Part shown: positions 1 to 9,857 of the stretch, one piece after another
Numbering within the stretch: position 1 is the first letter of the stretch
How the letters are laid out: each line of letters starts with the position of its first letter
Assembly (NCBI GenBank): GCA_964448245.1
Contig: CAYUWF010000083.1
Coordinates: forward strand, 1 to 10,588
Reading direction: 5' to 3'
Length of the DNA: 10,588 bases
From: DATEVL01 sp964448245
Lineage (GTDB): Bacteria > Chloroflexota > Anaerolineae > Anaerolineales > E44-bin32
Program-made: the position numbers and the translations under genes
Notes under the pieces: model-generated
What the model was told of the DNA's origin: nothing
Databases searched by the model: none
Seen by the model: only the letters and a program-made list of their open reading frames with translations

Positions 1-10
1 GGCGTGGTAG

Positions 11-44
11 GGGCGAAGCATCGGCCTCTGGCGATGCTTCGCCC
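11..44 (-). terminator. Perfect 13-bp hairpin downstream of uvrA, candidate terminator
   Basis: Bases 11-23 and 32-44 are exact reverse complements (13 bp) around an 8-base loop. The hairpin starts 22 bases past the uvrA stop codon, where a transcription terminator would be expected. No run of U follows the stem in the uvrA direction (the next bases on the minus strand are CTACCACGCC), so it is not a classical intrinsic terminator. It could instead stabilise the mRNA 3' end or act with Rho. Confidence 0.5.
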
Positions 45-66
45 GTGACGAAGAACCCTGTCTCCA

Positions 67-2943
<2,877 letters not shown>

Positions 2944-2985
2944 GTGCGGAACGACCTGGTGGCAGCGAGCGGAAGACGACCGCGG

Positions 2986-2994
2986 ATTATAACA
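2986..2994 (-). promoter_or_regulatory. Extended -10 promoter for uvrA
   Basis: On the minus strand, TGTTATAAT is a perfect extended -10 element (TG-n-TATAAT). It lies in the 69-base gap between the stop of the zinc-ribbon gene and the uvrA ATG. Transcription would start near 2979, giving a leader of about 36 bases. No good -35 hexamer is seen at 16-18 bases, which is normal for extended -10 promoters. It suggests uvrA is transcribed independently of the gene before it. Confidence 0.7.
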
Positions 2995-3012
2995 GGCGAG
3001 GCGGCGGAATTC

Positions 3013-4290
3013 TCAGGCGCTGCCGGACGGTTCGTTGACGACGGACGGTTCCGCGGCGGCCGCTGTGCCGTTGGCCTGATAGAAGCTGAGAGCGGTGGCG
3101 CGGTTGCGCCATTCGAAGCTCGTCTGGGGCGCGGCGGGGTCGCCGACGACCCGCAGTGTCGTGCGGACGTAGATGGCGTCGGCGGAAGGGGGAAGGCGCC
3201 TGGCTCTCGCGAGCAGGATGCCGGCGGTCAGGCCGAAGCCGATGAACCAGATGACGCCCAGGATCAGCAGACCGAGGGCCAGGCTGGAGGCGAAGGGGAC
3301 GATCCCCGTCGCCAGTATCGCCACCACCAGCACCAGGCCGACCAGGGCGCCGGTCAGAAGCGCCATCAGGCGGGAACCGCGCTGCTCAGCGGTGCGGGTG
3401 CTGGCGCGGCGGCTGCAATCGGGGCACAAGGGAACTTGGAAGGTTGTGGAGCGACGGCTCGCCGCGTCCCCCGGACGGGGAAGGCTGCCGGCAACTGGCA
3501 GGCGATCGGGCGCCGGCGACCTCTGGCAGTGAGCGCATGCGTTGACCGGCATCCGAAGGCGGTCGCCGCGAATGAGGACGCGGTGGCGTTGGGTTGGCGG
3601 CGGCTCGCCCTCGGGGGCGGTGGCTTGGGAGGCAGCTGCCGCGGCCGGAACGGCGGCAGCCGCTGCAACCGCCGGCGAGGGAGGCGCGGGGGGCAGCGCC
3701 GACGGGCGCGCAGGCTGGGCCGGGAGGGCCGCGGGGATTGCCGGCGCCTGGCGCAACCACGCCGGAAGCGACTCTTCCGTCGGCTCGGTATCCGATGCGA
3801 GGGGAACGCCTTGCGAGCCGGGTCGGGAGGGATCGGGCTCGGTGGCCGGTATCCCGCCCGTCCTGAGGCGGGCGGCGAGCCAGTCGGGAGACGGCCCGAC
3901 CTCCTCTGCCGGCGATGGCTCTTCGTCTTCGACGACCTCGGGCTCCACTTCGGCTTCAGACTCCTCTTGCCAACCGGAGCGGAGCGCGGCCTCCGGAGAG
4001 GGTCCGGCCGGGGCAGGGCGCTCAGCAGCGGCGCGGCGCGCTAGCGCCTCCAGCCAAACCCACTGGCGAAGGGCAAAACCGCTCGTGTCTGGGAAGCCGT
4101 CGGGGATCTTGCCGTACATGACGCGTTCGCCGCTGTCCTCGACGACGAAGGCCGCGCCGCAGTTCCGGCACGTCACGAAGTCGGGATAGGCCGGGACATG
4201 CTGAACGGAGAGTTCGGACTGGCCGCAAATCCCACAGGTCAGCCCGTCGGCATACGCGTCCTCGACTGTCGTCCGGGGAACACCGGCCAT
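3013..4290 (-). CDS. Zinc-ribbon, Pro/Ala-rich, two-helix membrane protein of unknown function
   Basis: I do not recognise this 425-residue protein as a named family. Residues 19-44 hold CGIC and CRNC pairs (C19, C22, C41, C44), a zinc-ribbon-like Cys4 site. Residues about 92-235 are a low-complexity linker rich in Pro, Ala and Glu. A second Cys4 site follows (C252, C255, C289, C292). Two hydrophobic helices at about 308-330 and 333-360 form a probable membrane hairpin, then a soluble tail of about 60 residues contains 'SFEWRNRATALSFYQAN'. The likely reading is a membrane-anchored protein with a zinc-ribbon head and a disordered stalk; substrate and role cannot be told. The ATG start has a GGAAGGA about 12 bases upstream. 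It reads in the same direction as uvrA but probably forms its own transcript, because uvrA has its own promoter. It is real: strong minus-frame coding bias and paired Cys motifs. Alanine/proline-rich opposite-strand frames here are shadows. Confidence 0.8.
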   Translation of the reverse strand: MAGVPRTTVEDAYADGLTCGICGQSELSVQHVPAYPDFVTCRNCGAAFVVEDSGERVMYGKIPDGFPDTSGFALRQWVWLEALARRAAAERPAPAGPSPEAALRSGWQEESEAEVEPEVVEDEEPSPAEEVGPSPDWLAARLRTGGIPATEPDPSRPGSQGVPLASDTEPTEESLPAWLRQAPAIPAALPAQPARPSALPPAPPSPAVAAAAAVPAAAAASQATAPEGEPPPTQRHRVLIRGDRLRMPVNACAHCQRSPAPDRLPVAGSLPRPGDAASRRSTTFQVPLCPDCSRRASTRTAEQRGSRLMALLTGALVGLVLVVAILATGIVPFASSLALGLLILGVIWFIGFGLTAGILLARARRLPPSADAIYVRTTLRVVGDPAAPQTSFEWRNRATALSFYQANGTAAAAEPSVVNEPSGSA

Positions 4291-4313
4291 CTGGTTGACT
4301 TATCCTTCCGCAC

Positions 4314-4342
4314 AATCTATCACAAGCCTGCCCCAAGGGCAA
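4314..4342 (-). promoter_or_regulatory. Sigma-70-like promoter of the zinc-ribbon gene
   Basis: On the minus strand, TTGCCC (4342-4337), a 17-base spacer and TAGATT (4319-4314) resemble -35 and -10 boxes. A TG one base before the -10 makes it an extended -10 (TGATAGATT). The start site would fall near 4307, leaving a short leader of about 17 bases that only partly includes the GGAAGGA ribosome binding site, which lowers confidence a little. A 5-bp dyad (TGCCC-TTG-GGGCA, 4329-4341) overlaps the -35 and could be an operator or chance. Confidence 0.5.
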
Positions 4343-4422
4343 CGGGACCGTGGCCGCTTCATGTCGCGAAAGGCCGAAGAAGGGCCGGGCAGGCAAGCTC
4401 CCGGTTGACTCGGTTCAGGAGG

Positions 4423-5189
4423 TCAGCCTCCCAGCGCGGCTCGGATGTCCGGCCGGTTTCGGAATGAGACCCACGCTTCCCCCGTGGGGAGGCTCTTCAA
4501 CATCGGGTTGGCCTCCCGCATCGCCTCCAGCGATCCGGCGCTATCGCCGGTCGATTGGAGGATGCCGGAGAGGTCTAAGAGGACGGAGCAGACGCCAGGC
4601 GGAGCCTGCACTCTCGGCTGTTTCCCGGGCCTCGCGCAGCATGGCCAAGGCCTCGTCCGTCTCGCCTAGCGCGGCAAGTGCCTTCGCCCGTACCGCAACA
4701 CCTCGGGAAGAAAGGGCCGGGCCGGCAGCGCCTCAACTCGGCGGACAAGCCCGGCGTGCGAATCGCGGGCCGACGCCGCATCACCCTCGGCCGGGGCCAA
4801 GCCTGCCTCGACCAGCGGGATCAGGATGGGCGCGAACCACTGCAGGCCGGCGGGCCGGAGATAGTTGCGTGCCGGTCCCGGGCGGCCGCCTCCAACTGCT
4901 CGTAGGCCGCCAGGGCTTCGGCATGTCGGCGGGATAGCTCGAGGGCCTGGCCGAGGCCGAGCAGGAGGTGCTGAAGGGCGGCCGGTTCGACGTGCGCCAG
5001 GTCGGTCGCCACCAGCGCCCGGCGGAAGTGGGCGGTGGCTTCGGCGTTAGCGTAGCGCAGGGCGGCGGCATCCCCGGCCTCGGTGAAGTAGGGGAGGGCG
5101 ATTGTAGCATGCTGGGACAGGACGGAGGACCGCTCTCTGGAGGCTTGCGTGACGGGGAAGAAGTGCGAGAATAGGTGGCTGGTCGGCAT
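4423..5189 (-). pseudogene. Decayed C-terminus of a TPR-containing ATPase-type regulator
   Basis: Four minus-strand segments in successive frames join into one helical-repeat sequence. Segment 1 (about 5189-4869) contains 'YANAEATAHFRRALVAT' and 'LAAYEQLEAAARDRH'. Segment 2 (about 4866-4690) contains 'GLQWFAPILIPLVEAG' and 'RPFLPEVLRY'. Segment 3 (about 4687-4585) reads 'AKALAALGETDEALAMLREA'. Segment 4 (about 4584-4423) contains 'LLDLSGILQSTGD' and ends 'FRNRPDIRAALGG'. This is the style of the TPR C-terminus of large AAA/NACHT-like ATPases and adenylate-cyclase-linked regulators common in Chloroflexota. Joins 1 and 2 (near 4866-4872 and 4687-4692) are each repaired by adding one base; join 3 (near 4582-4588) by removing one. 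The ATPase part is absent: the 5' end runs into the promoter zone of the divergent GAF gene, and the ATG at 5189 has no ribosome binding site. Either a truncated, dead gene, or in part assembly indels. Confidence 0.65.
5145..5172 (+). promoter_or_regulatory. Weak candidate promoter for the GAF gene
   Basis: TTGCGT (5145-5150), a 16-base spacer and GAGAAT (5167-5172) are a partial match to sigma-70 boxes. They lie about 28 bases before the GAF gene ATG. Each box has three or four consensus bases, so this is a candidate only. It sits inside the decayed 5' end of the opposite-strand TPR remnant. Confidence 0.3.
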
Positions 5190-5200
5190 GGGGGAGAGAC

Positions 5201-5875
5201 ATGAAGTGGATTGTCCTTGGGCTCGTTCTTGCTGGCGCCATCCTGAATCTCATCGCCAGTTTCGTTCTCCCAGATCCGGGAACAAAGGCAGTGGCTGCGG
5301 TGGTATCCATCCTGATGCTAGCTACCCCAGGCCTGTACAACTTGTTCGCTGGTGAGACAAGGGCAGAAGAAAGCCGGGAAGATCGAAGGCGGAGGGAGAT
5401 TCAGGACAAGCTCGAATACGCCGTCGACAGCCTGTTCGCCGGGGAGAAGCTTGGAACAATCCGGGCGAACATCATGCTTCCGCATGACGACAGCCTGCTT
5501 ATGGTTCACACCTGGAACATGGACACGTGGCAGGACCGAGGGATAAGACTGGCGAGCGGCGAAGGTGTAGCCGGCGCGGTGTGGGAGAATGCTCGTGCGG
5601 GAGGTCACGCGAACCGGTGGAGGCCCATCGTCGCGAAAGAGATAACCGAAGCGAATCTGGAAACCTGGAACGTCAGCAGGGAAGTTGCAGCTCGAACCCG
5701 CCACGTCAGATGGATTGTGAGTATTCCGATCCTGGAGGCTGGGACGATGGATGTGCTTGGGGTCTTGAACTTCGATGGATTAGAGCCGTTGACGAACCCC
5801 GCGCTACTGGATAGTAGGGACTTTTACGATCGGTTCGCCGCATTCGCCGAGGTTATGGCTGCGTTGCTGTCTTAG
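5201..5875 (+). CDS. Membrane-anchored GAF-domain protein
   Basis: This 224-residue protein has two N-terminal hydrophobic helices (about 3-23 and 29-50), a highly charged linker (51-70) and a GAF-like domain (about 72-224). GAF features seen are 'SGEGVAGAVWE' at about 119-129 and the paired strands 'WIVSIPIL' and 'DVLGVLNFDG' at about 171-193. GAF domains bind small ligands or mediate dimerisation; no output domain (kinase, cyclase, HTH) is attached, so it may sense a signal at the membrane and act through a partner. The ATG has GGGGAGA starting ten bases upstream. Three 60-base lines of the gene count 55-58% G+C against 72% and 78% in lines from the ABC and uvrA genes, and codon choice looks less biased, which suggests acquisition by transfer. 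It is followed after 83 bases by a small gene on the same strand. Ligand and role are unknown; the GAF call is from motifs, not a profile search. Confidence 0.78.
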   Translation: MKWIVLGLVLAGAILNLIASFVLPDPGTKAVAAVVSILMLATPGLYNLFAGETRAEESREDRRRREIQDKLEYAVDSLFAGEKLGTIRANIMLPHDDSLLMVHTWNMDTWQDRGIRLASGEGVAGAVWENARAGGHANRWRPIVAKEITEANLETWNVSREVAARTRHVRWIVSIPILEAGTMDVLGVLNFDGLEPLTNPALLDSRDFYDRFAAFAEVMAALLS

Positions 5876-5907
5876 CTGCCCGGGCCTCAGACTAACGGGA
5901 ATCTAAC

Positions 5908-5936
5908 TTGACCATATGCATGGCGAGTAGTAGATT
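5908..5936 (+). promoter_or_regulatory. Sigma-70-like promoter of the 66-residue gene
   Basis: TTGACC (5908-5913) matches the -35 consensus at five of six bases. After exactly 17 bases comes TAGATT (5931-5936), which matches the -10 at four of six. Transcription would start near 5943, just before the strong ribosome binding site, giving a leader of about 16 bases. This is the best-matching promoter of the window after that of uvrA. It implies that the small gene can be expressed without the GAF gene. Confidence 0.6.
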
Positions 5937-5958
5937 GGGATGCGGAGGGGAGGTCGGA

Positions 5959-6159
5959 ATGGCGACTGAACGTAAGGGGGGGACGGCTCCACTCAAGCCC
6001 GTGAAGGGTCGTCCTGGGATGTTTATCTACGAAGGGGACAGGCCTTCGAGCTCTGCATCCGAGGAAGTCTGGCGAGAAGTTGGCCAGCGCGAGCTGCAGC
6101 GAGGCGAGGGCAAGGCGGCCGACCCGTCGACCGGGAAGCCAACAAGGGACGAATCCTAG
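5959..6159 (+). CDS. Small hypothetical protein, 66 residues
   Basis: No family is recognised. The protein is polar and charged, with no membrane segment, signal peptide or cysteine. The N-terminal half is rich in Lys, Pro and Gly with 'KGRPGMFIYEGDRP' at 16-29; the middle 'SASEEVWREVGQREL' could form one helix; the tail is probably disordered. The frame is open from a TTG at 5908, but the ATG at 5959 is chosen because GGAGGGGAGG (5944-5953) sits five bases before it, and because the TTG lies inside the promoter. Upstream promoter, ribosome binding site and a downstream intrinsic terminator 23 bases after the stop all agree, which makes this a likely real gene despite its size. It follows the GAF gene on the same strand, so the two may be functionally linked, but nothing in the sequence proves it. 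Confidence 0.62.
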   Translation: MATERKGGTAPLKPVKGRPGMFIYEGDRPSSSASEEVWREVGQRELQRGEGKAADPSTGKPTRDES

Positions 6160-6182
6160 CGCGGCCTTCTTGGCGATCACAG

Positions 6183-6220
6183 ACGGCTCCATGACCCCAT
6201 CGGGCATGGAGCCGTTTTCT
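6183..6220 (+). terminator. Intrinsic terminator after the 66-residue gene
   Basis: An 11-bp perfect stem (ACGGCTCCATG at 6183-6193 with CATGGAGCCGT at 6205-6215) closes an 11-base loop and runs straight into TTTTCT. This is a canonical Rho-independent terminator for plus-strand transcription. It sits in the gap between two convergent transcription units. In the minus direction no U-run follows the stem, though the hairpin may still help end the ABC transcript, whose stop is at 6235. Confidence 0.85.
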
Positions 6221-6234
6221 CATATCCCCGGCCC

Positions 6235-8067
6235 TCAGGTCGTTCCATACGGATCGGGAGCTAGCCAAGACGAGGGGCCCCGCAGGGCATACTCTAACGA
6301 CTGGTGGCGGAAGTAGGTGTTGTACAACTCGGCGTAGTGGCCGCCCTGCCGCAGCAGGGCGTCGTGATCGCCCTCCTCCAGGATCGCCCCCTGGCGCAAG
6401 ACGATGATCCGATCGGCGGCTCGTACCGTCGACAGGCGGTGGGCGATCAGGATCGAGGTCGCCTCCTCCAGGATCAGACCCAGCGCCTGTTGGATCTGAT
6501 ACTCGGTGAAGGGGTCGATGTTGGCGGTGGCCTCGTCGAGGATGAAGATCGCCGGCCGCTGCACCAGCACCCGCAGCAGCGACACCAGCTGCCGCTGGCC
6601 CATCGAGAGGCGCACCCCCCGTTCCCCGACCTCGGTCTGCAAGCCGTCCGGCAGAGTCTCGAGCCACTCGCCGTCGCCGATGCGCCGCGCCAGTGAGGCG
6701 ATCTCGGCGTCGCCTGCGCCTGGCCGGGCATAACGAACATTCTCGGCGACCGTCCCGGAGAAGAGGAACGGCACCTGCGGGACGATCCCCAGGCGGCGGC
6801 GGTAGTCGCGCAGGTCCAACGTGCGGATGTCCTGCCCGTCCACGCGCAACGCGCCCCCCTGGTGCTCGTAGAAGCGTGAGATCAGCTTGGCGATCGTCGT
6901 CTTGCCGGCGCCGGTGTGCCCGACCAGGGCGACGTCCTCGCCCGGGCGGACGTGCAGCGAGAACGCCTCGAGCACCGGCTCGCGCGCGTAACGAAAATCG
7001 ACGCGCTCGAACTCCACGTCTCCGGCCAACGTGGCCACCCGCCGGTGATCGATCTGGCGCACGGCCGACTCGGCGTCGATCAAGGCGAAGACCCGCTCGG
7101 CGGCGGAGAGCCCTCCCTGGACCTGGCTCCAGAATGCCGAGAGGTTGAGCACCGGGAACCAGAAGTAATCCAGGCTGCTGATGAAGAGGTACCAGCCCCC
7201 GTAGGAGATCAGCCCCTGCAGGACGCTCAATCCGCCGACATAGACCAGCAGGGCCGTGCCGATGCCGCCCAAGGCATTCAGAGTGGGGAAAACCGCCGCC
7301 AGAACGAAGCCGCGCTGGACGTTGATGCGGTACGACTGCGCGTTGATCTCGGCGAACTGATGATAGATGGCGGCTTCCTGGCGGAAATTTTTGGCCACGG
7401 CGATCCCGGTGACGGCTTCCTTGATCATGGCGTTGACGTTGGCCATGGCCCGGAAGCCGCGCCGGGTGACGCGGCGCGCCAGGCGTCGGAAGGCCAGGGA
7501 GAAGAGGAGCAGCACCGGCAGGAAAAGCAGCAGCCATGGAACCAGCCGGATCTCGATCGCCGCCAGCACCACCAGCAGGATCAACGCCTCCAGGATCTGG
7601 CTGATCACGTCCGTCAACAGGACGACGACCTGGGCGAACTCCTGCGTATCGGAGGTGATACGGCTGACCACCCGGCCGGAGGCGTGCTCGCTGAAGAAGG
7701 CCAGATCGTGGCCGATGGCGGCGCGGAAGGCATCGGCCCGCAAGGCCAACATCACGTCCCCGACGGCCTCCGCCGACAGGCGCCGCCGCACCCAGTTGGC
7801 ACCCCAAACGACGAACCCCATCACGAACAGCAGCAGCGCCAGGCCGAAGGTCGCCTGCGACACTTCGCCCTCGGCCATGTCCTGGACTCCGGCCGAGATC
7901 AGGAGAGGCCCGGCGGCGCCGGCCGCCGACATGGCCAGGATCGCCAGGCTGACCCAGGCCAGCTTTCGGGCGTGGGGCTTGAAATAGCCCCACATGCGCC
8001 GCGCCAGCACGGCGTCGCGATAGGTCCGGTCGTAGCTCTCGGCGTCGAGCCCGCCGAAGAAGTTCAC
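6235..8067 (-). CDS. ABC exporter half-transporter, consensus-site ATPase (second gene of pair)
   Basis: This 610-residue protein has a type IV ABC exporter fold: a six-helix membrane domain (about 30-330) fused to a nucleotide-binding domain. In the latter are Walker A GHTGAGKT (383-390), Q-loop Gln431, X-loop TEVGERG (about 478-484), signature LSMGQ (487-491), Walker B FILDEA with catalytic Glu512, and switch His543. The signature is degenerate (Met for the first Gly of LSGGQ) while the catalytic Glu is kept, the mirror image of its partner. It would use ATP to export a substrate, likely a lipid, peptide or drug, across the inner membrane as a heterodimer. The start is the GTG at 8067: it overlaps the stop of the previous gene as GTGA, has GGGGAG eight bases upstream, and begins 'VNFFGGLDAE'. 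The in-frame upstream extension to 8190 lies inside the partner gene and is rejected. Confidence 0.93.
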   Translation of the reverse strand: MNFFGGLDAESYDRTYRDAVLARRMWGYFKPHARKLAWVSLAILAMSAAGAAGPLLISAGVQDMAEGEVSQATFGLALLLFVMGFVVWGANWVRRRLSAEAVGDVMLALRADAFRAAIGHDLAFFSEHASGRVVSRITSDTQEFAQVVVLLTDVISQILEALILLVVLAAIEIRLVPWLLLFLPVLLLFSLAFRRLARRVTRRGFRAMANVNAMIKEAVTGIAVAKNFRQEAAIYHQFAEINAQSYRINVQRGFVLAAVFPTLNALGGIGTALLVYVGGLSVLQGLISYGGWYLFISSLDYFWFPVLNLSAFWSQVQGGLSAAERVFALIDAESAVRQIDHRRVATLAGDVEFERVDFRYAREPVLEAFSLHVRPGEDVALVGHTGAGKTTIAKLISRFYEHQGGALRVDGQDIRTLDLRDYRRRLGIVPQVPFLFSGTVAENVRYARPGAGDAEIASLARRIGDGEWLETLPDGLQTEVGERGVRLSMGQRQLVSLLRVLVQRPAIFILDEATANIDPFTEYQIQQALGLILEEATSILIAHRLSTVRAADRIIVLRQGAILEEGDHDALLRQGGHYAELYNTYFRHQSLEYALRGPSSWLAPDPYGTT

Positions 8068-9857
8068 GGCTGGATCTCCCCGTACTGTTCGAAGATGCGG
8101 CGGTAGGCCGGCGCCGTGCGCATCAAGTCCTCGTGCGAGCCGGTGGCGGCCAGCCGGCCCTGCCGCAATACGAGGATCTGGTCGGCCCAACGGATCTGGG
8201 ACAGGCGGTGGGTGATGATCAGCGTCGTGCGGCCGCGCGCGGCGCGGAAGATCGCCTGCTGGATCTCGTCCTCGGTGGCGCTGTCGATCGAACTGGTCGA
8301 GTCATCCAGGATCAGGATGCGCGGATCGGTGAGGAAGGCGCGCGCCAGGGCCAGTCGCTGGCGCTGTCCGCCGGAGAGAGTCACGCCCCGCTCCCCGACC
8401 TGGGTCTGATAGCCGTCGGCGAAATGCAGGATGAACTCGTGGGCCTGGGCGGCCCTGGCGGCGGCCTCGATCTCGGCCTGGGAGGCGCCCGGCTTCCCAA
8501 AGGCGATATTCTCGGCGATCGTGCGAGAGAAAAGGAAGACGTCCTGCTCGATCATCGAAATCTGGCCCCGCAGCGAGGCTAAATCCCAGGCGCGGACGTC
8601 CATCCCGTCCACCAGCACCTGCCCGGCGGCGGTGTCGTAGGTCCGGTTGACGAGCTTGGCCAGCGTCGTCTTGCCGGCGCCGGTCTGCCCGACGACGGCC
8701 ACCGTCTGGCCGGGCCGAAGGTGCAACGAGATATCCCGCAGGCCCTGCTCGGCGCCGGCGTGGCCGAAGTCGACGCGGCGGAATTCGATCTCACCTCGCA
8801 TCGGCCCGGCATGGCCGCCGACGTTCTGGTCGAGCTCCGTGCGCCGGTTGATGAGTTCCAGGATGCGACGGGCGGAGGCCATTCCCAGCGACACCTGCGC
8901 GTAGGCGAAGAGCGAGACGAAGGTGGGGAAGCCGAAGAGGTTGATCAGACCGACGTAGGCGATCACTTGGCCTAGGTCGATCTCCCCGCGGCTGTACAGG
9001 AGGACCGCCTGGAGGAAGGCGGCCGCCGCCGCTAATCCCAAGAGCAGCAGGGGCAGGAAACGGGCCTCGACCTGGCCCTGACGGACGAAGGCCTGGCGGA
9101 AGCGGCGGGCATCGGTGGTGAAGCGCTCGATCTCTTCGGGTTCCTGCGCCGTGCCCTTGACGACTTCGATTCCGTCGATGGCTTCCGCCAGCCGGCTGTT
9201 CATCTGTCCGAAGGCGCCGCGCTCGGCCTCGGTCACCGGTCGCAGCTCCTTCAGGTACTGCCAGAGCGCCACGACGTAAGCCGCCAGGAAGAAGAGCGGC
9301 GTCAGGATCAACGAGGGAGCGATGGCCCACGCCACGATCAGCGGCATGATCAGGAAGTTGGCGGAACCAATGACCAGGTTCAGCCCCGGGTTGAACATCA
9401 GGTTGACCTCGCGCACGTCGTTCGTGGCGCGCGCCATCGTGTCGCCCACCGGCTGAAGATTGTGGAAGGTCATGCTCTTGCCGAGCAGGCTCAGGTAGAG
9501 TTCGGCGCGGATGTCGCGCTCGAGGCGCTGGCCGAGCAACTCGGCGCCGAAATTGCGGCCGAGCTGGAGCACGCCGCGCACGATCTGGCTGACCAGGATG
9601 ATCAGCGCCAGGCGGGCCAGACCGGCGGCATCGGCCTGCCCACTCAGGACAAGGTTGAAGGCCTGCCCGATGACGACCGGGACGACGGCAGCCAGCGCGG
9701 CATTGCCGACCGCTCCCACCAGCAGCATGGTGACGATCCACGCGTGCCGCGCGACGTGCGACAGGATCCAACGCCGGGGTGTGCGGCGGTCGGAAGCGGG
9801 CGCGCGCGGCAGGGTGAACTCGGCGACGGCCATCGAACGGGAGGTGGAGGATACCAT
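8064..9857 (-). CDS. ABC exporter half-transporter, degenerate-site ATPase (first gene of pair)
   Basis: This 597-residue protein is the partner half of the exporter. The membrane domain spans about 30-330, with 'MARATNDVREVN' at 141-152 as the usual conserved stretch after the second helix. The nucleotide-binding domain has Walker A GQTGAGKT (390-397), Q-loop Gln438, X-loop TQVGERG (about 485-491), a canonical signature LSGGQ (494-498), Walker B LILDDS with Asp519 where the catalytic Glu should be, and switch His550. Asp at this position marks the degenerate ATP site of heterodimeric exporters such as TM287/288. The ATG at 9857 is chosen because GAGGGA lies six bases upstream; the alternative ATG at 9833 has only pyrimidines before it. 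Its stop overlaps the next gene by four bases, so translation is coupled. It is divergent from the lipoprotein gene across about 110 bases, where no convincing minus-strand promoter was found. Confidence 0.94.
   Translation of the reverse strand: MVSSTSRSMAVAEFTLPRAPASDRRTPRRWILSHVARHAWIVTMLLVGAVGNAALAAVVPVVIGQAFNLVLSGQADAAGLARLALIILVSQIVRGVLQLGRNFGAELLGQRLERDIRAELYLSLLGKSMTFHNLQPVGDTMARATNDVREVNLMFNPGLNLVIGSANFLIMPLIVAWAIAPSLILTPLFFLAAYVVALWQYLKELRPVTEAERGAFGQMNSRLAEAIDGIEVVKGTAQEPEEIERFTTDARRFRQAFVRQGQVEARFLPLLLLGLAAAAAFLQAVLLYSRGEIDLGQVIAYVGLINLFGFPTFVSLFAYAQVSLGMASARRILELINRRTELDQNVGGHAGPMRGEIEFRRVDFGHAGAEQGLRDISLHLRPGQTVAVVGQTGAGKTTLAKLVNRTYDTAAGQVLVDGMDVRAWDLASLRGQISMIEQDVFLFSRTIAENIAFGKPGASQAEIEAAARAAQAHEFILHFADGYQTQVGERGVTLSGGQRQRLALARAFLTDPRILILDDSTSSIDSATEDEIQQAIFRAARGRTTLIITHRLSQIRWADQILVLRQGRLAATGSHEDLMRTAPAYRRIFEQYGEIQP

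Noticed and set aside
2944..3012. SOS (LexA) operator before uvrA
   Set aside because: Looked for a palindromic operator in the gap and recognised none; the extended -10 is the only clear signal.
4418..4431. GGAGG-TCAG-CCTCC hairpin at the end of the TPR remnant as a terminator
   Set aside because: Only 5 bp, includes the stop codon and has no U-run.
5887..6207. 106-codon minus-strand frame opposite the 66-residue gene
   Set aside because: No ribosome binding site or domain seen, and it spans the plus-strand promoter and terminator stem.
6023..7993. 656-codon minus-strand frame inside the second ABC gene
   Set aside because: Out of frame with the clear ABC motifs; Arg/Gly/Pro-rich shadow translation.
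8068..8190. Upstream extension of the second ABC gene to an ATG-type start at 8190
   Set aside because: It would overlap the partner gene by over 120 bases; the GTG at 8067 has a good ribosome binding site and a GTGA overlap.
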